NCBI GenBank assembly: GCA_030015575.1
Contig: CM057338.1
Coordinates: 632,206,189 to 632,270,188 of the forward strand
Direction: 5' to 3'
Source: Agapanthus africanus
Lineage: Eukaryota; Streptophyta; Magnoliopsida; Asparagales; Amaryllidaceae
DNA length: 64,000 nt
Shown piece after piece: positions 10,834 through 22,919 of this stretch (positions are counted from its first letter, which is position 1; each line of letters starts with the position of its first letter). The notes under the pieces are model-generated. The model searched no databases. It was not told where the DNA came from and saw nothing but the letters and a program-made list of their open reading frames with translations. The position numbers and the translations under genes were made by a program.

Positions 10834-12170
10834 TCGGTGATCCCGTCTCGATAATATCACATCCGATACTATATCTATAATCAAATATTCTCAAGTTAAG
10901 AGTGCGGATCAAACATCAATATATAGCCTGTACGTAAATCCGTCGTATGACATCCCAAATCTGGGTACGGGTCAATATCACATTCATCATATTATTTATC
11001 TGGTATCCTCTTTATCAAAATCATAATCCGGGTACTGATCTATGCATAGTACAATACTAATATCATCAATATAATCATGATCTGACCACTGATCGACAGT
11101 CTAGTACAAACCGATATCATCAGCACATATCATCATAAAGAAGTATACATCGCCCAATGCGGCCTATCATAAACATCCTAACATATCATATCTCATAACA
11201 CGATCACATGTCGATCATTTCATTATTACCACTATTCACATGGTATCGTCGTCCAAAGATCCGCTGTGACATCATGACGTATCTCAAATACGAATCCTGC
11301 TATATCACCGATCTCACGGTCTCAAATCAATCTCATCGACTCACCTCAAATCCCAAATACTATACTCAAATCCAGTATTTGAACACATAGTCCCATACCC
11401 ATGTGAACACATGAATATATATTCCCATATAAGCACAAATGAAAGAAGAATGTATGCAAGTATGGGTGTGTGTAGGTGTGGCGCAACCACTACTCTAGGG
11501 CTTCGCAACACTAAACTAATCCGATCACACCAAAAATCTATCTTTATCATCAATAAACTCAACAATATATAATCAATATATATGTGTGTATACGTATTCG
11601 TATACATCACCACGAACTGCGGGAGTGCTATACGCCATCCACCCGACTTCTCCCCGTAGATATAAATCTACTCACCTTGCTTCTTGTGTGCCGATGCCGA
11701 TGTCGCCATCTTTATCTTCAACGCCTCGACGTCACGCGGGGTACCTACAAGGATATCACAAACGCTAAAGCACATGAAAATCACATCGAAAACCAAAACG
11801 GCATACGCTATGCCCATAGGTACAAACCTATGGTCTCGCATGCAAACACGACCAATAACCCTTTGCCGTTGACGTTCAAACGCCACCCGATAGAAACGAA
11901 TCACCAAAATACCAAAATCCATGCTAAAACAAGTCGTAAACCATGCCCCAACTCATGAAAATTACCCCAGATTCTACCCTATGTGGAATCAGTCAAAATT
12001 GCACATGCCAAGGGTCACGTTTACTGGAAATATGGCCCAGAAACAAAAACGAGGGGGTTCCAACCTGGTCTGGCCGCAAATTGCGGCCAGAAGGGATTTA
12101 TCTGCGGCCTGGGGAAGGAGATAGGGGCTAGGGTTTTGTGTGGTGGTTCCAGGGTGCCTGCACATCTCAC

Positions 12171-13589
12171 GTGCTTAAGATGATTGGCTACATAGAGGAG
12201 CTCGCGGACCTTGGGACCACGTTGGAGAATGAGCTCTATACGGACTTGATTCTCCAGTCCCTCCCTTCCACTTACGCCCAGTTTATCCTGAACTTCAACT
12301 TGCAAGAAAAGGAAGTTGAACTTTTAGAACTCCTCAACATGCTGAGGAGTGCAGAGGGCACCCTACAGAAAGGTAGGGAAACATCCACTTTGTTTGTCGG
12401 AGGATCTTCCTCTTCTAGGTCCAAGGCGAAAGCCAAAGGAAAGAAGAAGAAACCCCTCGCCAAACCACGGGGCGGTGTTAGTAAAGTGGATACGAAGGGA
12501 AAGGCAAAGGCAACAAAGGTAGCGGGAAAGCTTGTGGGGAAGGAAGAATGCCTTTACTGTCACAAGAGTGGACACTGGAAGAAAGATTGCAGGGCTTGGA
12601 AGGCCAGAAACCAGGATCTGAAGCAAGTTGCGGCTTCAGCTTCAGGTGTGTATGTTATTGAAATCTGTCTATCAATAAACTCTACTTCCTGGGTATTGGA
12701 TACCGGGTCAGGATCTCATATCTGTAATTCTTTGCAGGCATTGAGAAAGCATAGGTTTTTGAAGGCAGGTGATATGACCCTTAAAGTTCCAAACGGAGCT
12801 AGCATGGATGCTGAGGCCGTGGGGGACTATCACCTGGGAATGTCAGATGGACATGTTTTGGTTTTACATAATTGTTATTTTGTACCCAATGCAACTTGTA
12901 ATATCATTTCTGTATCTTTAATATCTAAAGAAGGTTATGAATTTGCATTTGTAAGTAATGTTGTAAACATTCACCTTAATCAAGTTCTGATTGGGTCAGG
13001 TACATTAAGCAATGGTATATACGTATTAAACCAACCACAGATTTTTAATATCCAGAATACACACAAAAGAAAGTCTCCGGAAACAAATCAGGCTTTCTTA
13101 TGGCATTGTAGACTGGGTCACATTAATGAGAGAAGGTTGACGAAGTTACATACAGAAGGATATTTGGATCCGTTCGAATATCAATCATATGCAACTTGTC
13201 AATCCTGTCTAAAAGGAAAGATGACAAAGACTCCGTTCACTGGACACGGAGTTAGAGCGAGCGAGCACTTGGGACTCGTACACAGCGACGTGTGCGGTCC
13301 AATGTCTACGCATGCACGAAGCGGTTATTCTTACTTCATTACTTTTACGGATGACTTTTCAAGGTACGGATATGTCTTCTTAATGAAACATAAATCCGAA
13401 GCCTTTGGAAAATTCCAGGAATATAAGAATGAAGTAGAAAAACAAACAGGAAAAAGTATCAAGACACTGAGATCTGATCGAGGTAGTGAATACTTGAGTG
13501 CCAAGTTCCTGGATTACTTAAAAGAGAATGGAATTCTCTCTCAGCTTACTCCTCCATACACTCCGCAACATAACGGTGTATCGGAGTGA
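12171..13589 (+). pseudogene. Cop-D gag C-terminus, protease, integrase (truncated)
   Basis: One open frame runs to a TGA at 13587-13589. It reads a copia gag tail (VLKMIGYIEELADLG), a basic Lys/Ser-rich segment, and a CX2CX4HX4C zinc knuckle at 12549-12590 that binds RNA in the particle. Next come the protease motif DTGS at 12699-12710, an integrase zinc region (WHCRLGH ... CQSC), and the integrase core ending at GVSE, just where the catalytic Glu lies. The ATG at 12138 lies in Gyp-E LTR sequence, so that start is an accident of the deletion junction. Compared with Cop-B the frame shifts at the TGA, and integrase is cut short. Confidence 0.85.
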
Positions 13590-15353
13590 GTAACCGCACC
13601 CTATTGGATATGGTACGTTCCATGATGAGATATGGAAGAAATTCCAGAACCACGAGCTATTACTGAAAGCTTAGTAGAACCAGAGGGTTGAAAAGATCAG
13701 GACATTCCTGCGCCGCTCCGCAGAAGTAGTAGGCAGTCTCATCCGCCCGAGAGATACTACGGTTTTCTCATAGACGGGGATAGAGAGGATTGCATCATTG
13801 ATAATGATGAGCCGACTAGCTTCCAGCAGGCCATTCAGAGCGTCGACTCGGTAAAATGGCTGGATGCAATGCGGACCAAAATGGAGTCCATGTACACCAA
13901 CAAAGTATGGACGTTGGACATTGCTCCAGATGGGTAAAACCCGTAGGATGCAAGTGGATCTTCAAAAGGAAGATTGGTGTAGATGGACAGGTTGAGACCT
14001 ATAAAGCTAGACTTGTTGCAAAGGGTTTTCGTCAAAGACCTGGTTTGGACTATGACGAAACCTTTTCTCCAGTGGCTATGTTGAAATCCATTGGGATCCT
14101 TCTTGCCATTGCTGCCTTCCATGATTATGAGATTTGGCAGATGGACGTAAAGACCGCTTTTCTAAATGGAAATTTAGAGGAGTGTGTCTATATGGACCAG
14201 CCAGAGGGTTTCATTTAGAGTGGGAGTAGCGGAAAGGTGTGCAAGTTACTTAAGTCCATCTATGGACTAAAGCAGGCATCGCGGAGTTGGAACATCTGTT
14301 TTGATAAGACGGTCAAAGAATTTGGCTTTATCAAAAATCCAGATGAACCATGCATCTATAGTAGATTTGTAGCAAGAACTGTAGTATTCCTCATTTTATA
14401 CGTGGATGACATTCTTTTGATAGGAAATGACATTCCTATGCTAAAATCTGTCAAAGGGTTCTTGTCACACAGGTTCTCTATGAAAGACCTGGGTGATGCC
14501 TCTTACATTCTGGGGATCCGGATCCATCGTGACAGATCTAAGAGGATATTAGGACTTTCACAGTCCAGATACATCGACACCATACTGAAAAGATTCACCA
14601 TGGAGGATTCCAAGCGCGGTAATCTACCGGCTTGTCACGGGATCACCCTCTCCAAAGAGATGTCTCCCAAGACTTATTTGGAAAGGGATCGCATGTCTAT
14701 TATACCCTACGCTTCTGCGGTAGGCTCTATAATATATGCGATGTTGTGTACCAGACCGGATGTAGCTTATGCACTGAGTGTGGTAAGCCGGTATCAGTCA
14801 AACCCTGGGGAGAAACACTGGATAGTGGTAAAGAACATTCTCAAGTGCCTGAGAAAGACTAAGGAGATGTTCTTGGTGTATGGTGGAAAAGACCTCCAGA
14901 TCGAGGCCTTTGCTGACTCCAGCTTCTAGAGTGACAAGGATGATTCCAAGTCCATGTCGGGTTATGTCTTTACCCTCTATGGAGGGGCAGTGTGTTGGAA
15001 GAGTTCCAAACAGGAAACCGTTGCTGACTCGACGATGGAAGCGGAATATATCGCTGCTGCAGATGCCGCAAAAGAAGCCATCTGGATGAAGAAGTTCTTG
15101 ACAGAACTTCAGGTGGTTCCGTCCATTGTTGATCCAATACCTCTGTATTGCGACAACAACGGGGCTATAGCTTTAGCGAAGGAACCCAGGTCCCATCAGA
15201 AGTCCAGACACATCTTGAGGCGGTATCACCTGATCAGGGAGATCGTAGGTCGCCAGGAGATCGAGGTTCGGAGAGTTGCTATGGAAGATAACACTGCTGA
15301 TCCATTCACGAAGGCCTTATCCCAGACTCAGTTCGAGCGGCTGATCGAGATGA
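13590..15353 (+). pseudogene. Cop-D integrase tail, reverse transcriptase, RNase H (broken)
   Basis: After the frameshift, about 345 bp present in Cop-B (integrase C-terminal part) are absent at about 13633. The frame resumes at HPPERYYGFL (about 13743). Another shift falls near 13937 before PVGCKW. The RT has QMDVKTAFLN, then a TAG at 14216-14218, and an intact YVDD at 14399-14410. A TAG at 14927-14929 interrupts RNase H (ADSSF). The last part (14954 onward) reads [14 protein letters not shown] and [13 protein letters not shown], up to the point where Cop-C inserted at 15354. Close to Cop-B in sequence but not functional. Confidence 0.88.
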
Positions 15354-17452
15354 TGTAAGTCTACGGTAGCGCCCCGGCCGTCTTTCAGACACCAAATGCG
15401 GAACAAAAACTTTTATAACTGGCGCTATCGCATACTAAAACCCGGATCTGCCATTAACGCTAAACTAACAATCTACAAAGAGGGAAGAAAGGTTATACCG
15501 AACGATCCGAGTCCTTCGTTCTTTAACCATCATCCCACGCTCCGTTGTGGCTGCTCCGATCTCGTCGATCTCCGATCTCCTCGTCCAGGTGGCACCACGT
15601 CATCGGATCTTTAAACGGGCTCCCGCCTCTGACTCGAGGCAACTCGGTCGTCAAGTTTGCTAAAAGAGACGACCAAGATTGATGTAGAGAATGAGTGGAA
15701 TACTTTGTCTCGCTTCGTCCAAAACCATGGACGAACGGTTAATGAAGCTGCCGTGGGAATCGGGTGATAGAATGAAATGAGCTGTGAAATTCCATACACC
15801 CCAAAATCTATCATAATCTTTTTACCAGATAAAACATCAAGTGTGAGAGTGTGAGAGAGGGGGAAGGGGCCGACCACATATATAGAGGTGGGGGGGGTGA
15901 GTGTAGGAGAGGGGGAGGTGACAATAAGAAAATATCTTAAGTGTGAACACAAAGTGTGAACACATAGTGTGAACACAAAGTGTGAACACAAAGAAAGCAA
16001 CCAATGAAAACTCAACACCATTCTAACCTAGTCACCTCTTCTAGAAACTTCTAGAACCTTCCACACTCATCTCAAGAAAAGATAAATCCGTCTTTAACCG
16101 AATGTTAAAAGACGGCTGATAGAAAACTGGAAACTGGCAACTTCCAAAAGTGATCCCGAAACGAATTTCAGGATAACCCCGTAACTGTATAAATATACCC
16201 GCATTTGTATTACGACCGAATACAAATGCAACTGAGACAAAGATATTATATCTACTCTGTATAATGCATGGATCCGGCTTAAACCAAAGCCCACCAGTAT
16301 TATCTGCCCGAAAAATGACACGTGCCTAAACGCACGTGCATTTTCCGAACCCTGCCATAAAACCATACGGCCTCTACAACATTTCGCCCGAACTTGAGAA
16401 ACTATCTGTGGGGGACTCTAATGACTCGTCAGTACCCTGGCAGTGGGTTTAACCACAAGCCGTCAGCGGCACTAGCTACGCGTAACGGCTGCCCATGGAC
16501 TGACCTCAAGGGAGGATGATGAGCGAACTCATCCAGAAACCCTACTGAGCCTAACAGTGACAATGTATATACAGTCCGGTCCGTTCGTCTATGAGTATCG
16601 CATATCCGGCCTAGGGGGCTAGTAACGTCAGACCCCCAATAGCTATATAAGTCGTGTCGGAGACAAGCCCTGAACACCCTGAGATACTACTGGAGTACCT
16701 ACCAGTAAATCTCACCTGCCTTGGCCAAGGACTTGGTGTAATGGCTTTCCTAGACACAGCGCGACCTCCACCCCCAATACCGGGAGAGACGAATCCCCTA
16801 CCGATCCGCTCACATGCCTCCATGTGGCTCGGGACTGTACCCAAAAACTACTTGTTTGCACGACTCCTTTGAGCCGTGGTAGGGTAGAAATCAAAGCACA
16901 GTGGGAACTCACACGAGACAAATGACGACCTCAGGTCGATGAACTAACCTATACACATGTCACCAGGGAACTGCTATCTGACGATATGTATAATACCAAC
17001 TAGCAGATTCCCGGCGAGTCCTGTCCGGTGTACTCATAACCCAATGAGCACCTGTATACATCTTAGGTGATCCAACTGACACCAGTGGCTTGTGAGATCG
17101 GCCACCGCCCCTCGTCGGGGTCTCGACTGTATACACTAGTCTACTCCGGAGTATCGATGCCCTGTCTCGAAACTCCCACGACTAGGGACCACAATTAAGG
17201 ATATGCTTATGAACCACCCAACTCTCACGTATATGATCGCCCCCATACTGTTGGTAGTCAAGCAAGATCCTAAGGGCTCTATCAAAGTGTAATCGTGATC
17301 AGTCACCTGAACCTATACACGACTGATATAGGCAAACCAGATAGCATACTATCATCTCGAGTAAGACTGTCCTACCGGTATAGGTCCTCCTCAATCATTG
17401 CAATCACGTACCTGCGATCCAATAATTGACTTTGAGGGCACTATATCCAACA
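15354..17452 (-). repeat. 3' LTR of Cop-C
   Basis: 2099 bp, TG...CA on both strands. Nearly collinear with 33131-35214, with scattered substitutions and a few short indels near 15890-15980, where direct repeats of AGTGTGAACACAA vary in number. It carries blocks homologous to A, B and D LTRs. On the minus strand a GCCGTA/TATGGC hairpin around TGGTTT is homologous to hairpins in B and D. Confidence 0.9.
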
Positions 17453-17467
17453 ATCTCCCACTTGCAC
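17453..17467 (-). promoter_or_regulatory. Polypurine tract of Cop-C
   Basis: The minus strand reads GTGCAAGTGGGAGAT directly before the 3' LTR, identical to the tract of Cop-B and Cop-D. Confidence 0.85.
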
Positions 17468-20426
17468 TTAAGGCTAATTATTGCGATGTTGCGTACTCAC
17501 AGCCCGTGTGAAACCAACACCCAACTTCTCTACTAATCAGTTTCACAAAGCCCGTTTGTAAAACTATTGTGTTCGAGAAATAGCCTCAGTGAGTGGATCC
17601 GCCAGGATGTTTCTTTCTATGTCTCTCTTAATCTCAAGTTCGCGGAGAAAGCCATCTCCCGAATTGAGTAATACCTGTCTTAGAATATGTCTGGATATCT
17701 GATGGGACCTTAGTTCATAAATGAACTCCAAATCCAAACTTCTTAGACCGTATCGAAAACTGAACCTAATCAGTATCCGGCACCAGGCCTCCCACAGTAT
17801 CCTCTTGGACCACCTGTCCAAAATATTGTCCCTCTTTATCAGAGGGAAAACTATAACTCTGACAATCTCTCTGTCATCCATGTCACTTTTGAAGCCTGGA
17901 ATGATAACCGTCTCCCGAAAGAGGCTGCCGTCATCAAATCCGTAGAACATTCACTTATGTTCTAAAACTGCTTCCTTATGTTTCTCCAGGATTGGATTAA
18001 TACAAACTTATTGCATCTAGTGCAAAAACAACATTTGGTGTGGTACTTGACATCTCATGATTGACTCAGTTGCCTAAGCAAGTGATCTGCCAATCATGCA
18101 CATCCCTCTCCCCTTTAGTCTGTAAGACACCTTTAGAGAGGGTGACTCCATCACCTGCAGGTACACCACCATGCTAGGAGTCATCTATTCTAAAAACCAT
18201 TAGAATGCTGTCAGAGTACCCACATTGGGAAACTACCCAAATCCAGATCTAAAACCATAGATCTAGAAACCAGAATGTCAAATATTATATCCATATCCTG
18301 TCTGGAGAAACAACTGTGTGACGACCACAGTACAACTGATCGTAGTATAGGAATTTTATTTCCTACTCTGTGTATGTCATCCAAATACCAGGACATCACA
18401 CCCTACTACCTTCTTAACAGATCCATCTCCTATTCTGATGACGTCAAAACCATGACTGTCACATCAAAATTAGATGATCAATCTCCGCTATTACTGCTCT
18501 AGTCTATAAATAGACATAAGCTACTTGCCCACTATGCTTCCGCTGCTCCCACTGACCACAACAACCCTCCTACCGGGTCTCATAGCCTGGAACAACAGTA
18601 GTGTCAAGTCTGGGTAGATAAAAACCTCCCTGTCACCGTCCTTGAGGCTACCGGAGTACCTCTCGGGTGTCTGAGGTTACCCACCAAATCTGCGGAGTGG
18701 CTAATGGAATGTCAAACCTGATTGAATCTTTAGGTCCTATTAAATTTTCCATAATCGTTTGTCGTTCTGGAATCACTTCCAGTTCTACCATACTCCTACT
18801 ACTGTTTTTCTGAAAAAATCCATTTTACTAAAACTGTGGCGAGTCAAGAACAATATCACTATTGATCTCCCAGATGGTAGAAAGTCGACCCTCGTCGTAG
18901 CCTGGGCCAACCCACAAACAACCATTACAGAAACGTGCCCTGAGTTATCCAGAGTCTGGTTTTAAGCATAAGCTGGACAACTCACCTATATCCAATATAG
19001 AAACTTTGGCACTTTTTTAATTGGAACCAGATTCTAATCATGCAGCTGTCTCCAGTGCATATCAATTTTAATGGAGAGAGGCTAATCAGCATTACTCAAC
19101 TTAGGAATCCATCCAATTATGAGTAACCCGAAAGAGAAACGAGTTTCTCAAAACTTTTACTATCAACTTAATACCAATCACAAGTATCTACATCTTCGAT
19201 CTCTTTGAAGAATCCCGATACTTGCGACATCTGGTTCTCTACTTTATTCTTATACCCATAACTTCTCAAAACTTAGATCTTGCATTTCTACGAAACACTT
19301 GTCTAAAAACTAGAGAAGTCATAAGTAAACAGAACATAGTACGAGGACCTACCCCTTTGTCCTGATGGACATTGGACAACATACAATACTCTGTATAAGT
19401 CTCCTGAGTCGAATAACTCAAAACCTGTGCGTCGTAGGTTGAAAACTGTACCCAGGCGATTTCCTCAAATATCACCAATTACAACGAATTCCGATATAAT
19501 GAGGATAATCACCTAATTCCCAATAACTTCCTCCCACTCATCATCTGTAAAACCATACAGATATGAGAATGAAGCCTGGTGAATACACACCCTGGAGTAA
19601 GTATCTAATCGAGAGAACAGTTTTTCATTAACAATGCACTGAAACATGAAAATGTTTCGTAGGGGTATCCTGGTATTCATAGTAATGCCTCTTCCATAAT
19701 CCAATCATGACTTTAACCGTATATTTCTTTGCCATCTCTCCAAATCCCTTTATTTGTCTTTAGTCGTTACCTTCTGTACACCATCGTTAGGCTAAATGGT
19801 TTTCTTCCTTCCCTACCGTTCGGCACCAGCCTATGGTTTGGAAGAAGACTATCCAGTAAGCATAATAGGTGTACCCTCCTATACCAAGGAGTACTCGCAA
19901 CTGAGAGAAGGTGATGATAAAAGACAACTGAATAATACCTTATTCTTTTAAAAGTGAAATAGGAGTGGCGATGAAGTACGTGGTTTGGTCGTGAATGATA
20001 ACAGTCGCAACTTACTTTGCCCTCTTTCTAATCCCTTTATTTTGTCTTTACATATTACCTTCTGTACACCCTACTTAGGCTAATTGGTTTTCTTCATTCC
20101 CTACCTTTCGGCACCTGCCTATGGTTTGGAAGAAGACTATCCAATAAGCGTAATAGGTGTACTCTCCTAAACCAAGGAGCCCTCGCAACCTGAGAGAAGG
20201 TGATAATAAAAGACAACTGAATAAACCAATTCTATTTCTCCTGAACCTTGATCCATCCTCGAAGGAGTCCCTTCGAGTTCGTATATAACCATACGATGGA
20301 TGTATCCAATGGAAGTGGATGTCCGTAGTAATACGGGTGTTCTGAGAAATGCAAAGGGTAGAAGAAGGAGTGGCAATGACTTATGCAACATAGACAATCC
20401 AAAAGCCAGTATTTTAAGAAGGTTCG
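17468..20426 (-). pseudogene. Cop-C pol remnant, heavily decayed
   Basis: Read on the minus strand. The tail at about 17564-17760 gives LRSHQISRHILR and ADPLTEAISRTQ, matching the RNase H end of Cop-B. At 18376-18387 YLDD is followed by IHRVGNKIPILRSV, matching YVDDILLIGNDIPMLQSV of the reverse transcriptase. Elsewhere stops and frameshifts are frequent and long parts are unrecognisable by eye. Two related stretches near 19735-19920 and 20030-20220 (each with TTCTGTACACC, GGTTTTCTTC, GGTTTGGAAGAAGACTATCCA) show a local duplication of about 300 bp. Non-functional. Confidence 0.75.
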
Positions 20427-22632
20427 TGTTAGTTATATGTATGCCCTAGAGGCCATTACTATACATAGGATGTATATTGTAGTGGATGCTTGGACATATA
20501 TAGGGAGGACTTTCTTGCTCGATATGATAGTATGCTATTTGGTTGCTCTTTACCTTAACGTGTACACTGATTGTCTCTCTGTTACATGTTGGTAAAGCCC
20601 TTAGGATGTGTACTTGACTACCTGGACTATGATGCGGATCATACTAGTGGGGACAGGGTAGTCCATAAGTACATCCTTCAAGGTCCCTAGTCGTGGGTAT
20701 ATCGAGACAGGGCATCGATATACCAGAGTAGACTAGCGTATACCTTCTCGACCCATACAGATGAGCGATGGATGATCCCATATCCATTGGTGTTTGACAT
20801 CAGAGATGATATATGGGTGCTCAATGGAGACTGGGTACACTGGACGGACTCGCCGAGAACTCCCAGATGGTATTATACCTTACGTCAGATGGCAGTTCTC
20901 TGGTGACACTGGTAAAGAGTAGTCTGTTGACCCGAGATCGTCATAGAGTCTTGTGTGATTCCCACTGTGCTTTGATTTCCACCTTACCACGTCCAAGAGG
21001 GCGTGCAAAACGGTGGCTTTTGGGTACAGTCCCGAATCACATGGAGGCAATGAGCGATAGGAGGGGATTCGTCTCTCCCGGTATAGGGAGTTGATGTTGC
21101 GCTGTGTTCGATTGGCTATAACCGGAAATCCCTGGCCAGGGTTGCTGAGATTTACTGGTAAGTGTTACCTGTAGTTTCTCGAACTGTTATAGACCTCATA
21201 TCGACACGACTTATCGAGCTATTGGGGTCTGACGTTTACCACCCCTAGGCGAGATATGCGACATATCAGACGACGAGACCAGACTGTACGGTAAGTATTA
21301 CTGGTTGGATTCACAGGAGTGTGAGCGGGCTTGCTCGTCGATCTTCTGATCGTTCAATACCCGGGTGGCCGTTACGTTTAGCAGACCGCTTGCGGCTTGT
21401 GGGTGTTTGATATGATCATCATCTGTTGCCGGCGTATTGATGAGTCTTTAGAGTCCTACACAGAGGTTTCCTGGCTCAAGCGAAACGAAATAGGAGCGCA
21501 TATGAGATATGTGCAGGACCGAGAATAATGCGTGTATGTGATACCGTATTCTATTCTCGCGATGAATGTATCGATTGGTTGTATGCGATATAACCTAGTT
21601 ATCGAATCAAGGATTGATTCGATAAATCGATACATTGGATATTAGTCGGTCATATGCGATATGACCGGATCGTTAAATCAAGTGTTGATTTAATGATTTA
21701 ATGTATAATTATATATTTGATATATTACTTTGCATTAACTAGTATTGGTTCACTTAAATTGGATTTTCTCACTTGATGTGCACATTGTATATGTGATATA
21801 TTTTTGTATGCACTTGATTGTATCATGTTTGATGATACATGCTTTCTTGGGTTTGCGTAAAGATTAAACCATGATTATTTAAATGGTTAGGGTTTTGATT
21901 TTCATATCTATTTATTTATTTATTTATTTTGGAAAGGAAAATGATATGGTGGCTTTCTTTGTTTGCTTGTTGAAGCTTCATGAAGCTTTGAACAAGTCCA
22001 CCATATTTGTCTCATGCTTAACCCTAACCATTCCCACTAACCATAGTCTATTCTCTACACCTAATCATGGTTGCTATATGATAAGTATTCCTTTTATTTT
22101 CTATTTGAGACAATACTTATCATATTATCGTCTTCTTCTTCTCCTTTTTCAAGATGAAGAAGCTTGCTACCAACAATGGTGCCTTGACAAAAAGAGTGAG
22201 AAATCCAATTATAAAGTGAACCCACTTCCTATATCTTCATCCTCTACCACTTGCCAAGTAGTATAGGGTGTTTTCTTCACAAGTTTCATGACTTGGTGAA
22301 GTGGGAGCTTGATCTTTTGTTGCCTCGACGTAGATCATCTTCGGCATCGAAGTCGACGACCTAGCCCGCCCTTTTCTCCGATGAAGCCGACGCTAGAGCC
22401 CGGGATCTGATGATCGCAGAGAGGGGACTTCATCATGGAGCTATGGAGGTGGAGGACCGGATCTACAAAGGTTATATTTTCGTTCACTTCTTAGTAAAGT
22501 TGTTTACTAGTTTCTTTTTCGCCTATAATTCTAGTCAACGATCCGTATTAGGGTTTCCCGGCACATGTAAAATTTGAATTTGGCATGGTTGATGCCTTGT
22601 GACACCCCATTAGTATGCCTAGGAACCCTACA
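20427..22632 (+). repeat. 5' LTR of Cop-A1
   Basis: 2206 bp, TGTTAG...CCTACA. The region 21496-21693 holds six successive hairpins (see findings). Near 21155-21170 a CTGGTAAGTGTTACC segment is both a small hairpin and a good match to a splice donor. The segment 21898-22600 is pyrimidine-rich with no genuine ORF. Confidence 0.93.
21496..21693 (+). other. Array of six hairpins in the A-type LTR
   Basis: Stems: GCGCATAT/ATATGTGC (21496-21514, loop GAG); 21527-21550 (loop GTG); GGTTGTAT/ATATAACC (21577-21595, loop GCG); ATCGAATCAA/TTGATTCGAT (21601-21623, loop GGA); GGTCATAT/ATATGACC (21648-21666, loop GCG); TTAAATCAA/TTGATTTAA (21673-21693, loop GTG). Four share the apex TAT-GNG-ATA with different lower stems. 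The array recurs in all A-type LTRs here with paired changes. Confidence 0.75.
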
Positions 22633-22633
22633 G

Positions 22634-22646
22634 TGGTATCAGAGCC
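22634..22646 (+). promoter_or_regulatory. Primer binding site of Cop-A1
   Basis: TGGTATCAGAGCC, one base after the LTR; complementary to the 3' end of initiator Met tRNA, which primes minus-strand synthesis in plant copia elements. Confidence 0.92.
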
Positions 22647-22792
22647 TAGCTAGAGCCTTAGGCGATGTCTAGACGACGTTTGAAATCCGGACGAACATCG
22701 AAACCCTATTTTTTCATGCTCTCTGGACTTTTTTCGAAAACTGGGTTTTTTCCAGATTAAAAATGCTTAAAAAATTCAGCAGGGAATTCTAA

Positions 22793-22919
22793 GAATTACG
22801 GTGCAAAAATTACCTCATGATATGTTCAAAGCGCGGAGGAACCGCGGCAGAAGCCTGGCTTCTACGGCGGTTCCGCGGCCAAATGATGGGATCGGCTTCC
22901 AATATTTGCACGGTAATTC
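22793..22919 (+). other. Long hairpin after the primer site of Cop-A1
   Basis: Outer stem GAATTACGGTGCAAA (22793-22807) pairs with TTTGCACGGTAATTC (22905-22919) at 14 of 15 positions. The inner stem 22838-22855 pairs with 22857-22874 at 16 of 18 positions and contains the GGAACCGCGGC core. It starts about 160 nt after the primer site. Confidence 0.75.

Larger units (their letters stand above)
8847..12170 (-). repeat. Gyp-E left LTR (truncated at 12170)
   Basis: Matches the right copy from about 11274 (GACGTATCTCAAATACGAATCC) to CATCTCAC at 12170. There it stops and Cop-D gag sequence begins. It contains imperfect repeats near 9826-9965, an (AT)28 tract, and a perfect 21-bp palindromic hairpin at 12070-12090 (CTGGCCGCAA-A-TTGCGGCCAG). 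Small ORFs inside are not conserved and not credible genes. Confidence 0.75.

Noticed and set aside
11584-11958. 124-codon plus ORF in the Gyp-E LTR, also present near 37589-37963
   Set aside because: Present in both copies only because they are homologous LTR sequence. Composition is not protein-like and overlapping ORFs exist in other frames and on the other strand.
12138-12170. ATG at 12138 as the true start of Cop-D gag
   Set aside because: These codons come from Gyp-E LTR sequence (the same bases occur at 38143-38175). Homology to gag begins only at about 12171.
21883-22266. 127-codon ORF in the Cop-A1 LTR with a hydrophobic start
   Set aside because: The frame is broken by a small indel in the 3' LTR, and other A-type LTRs do not keep it. 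It is an AT-rich, pyrimidine-rich promoter/U5 region.
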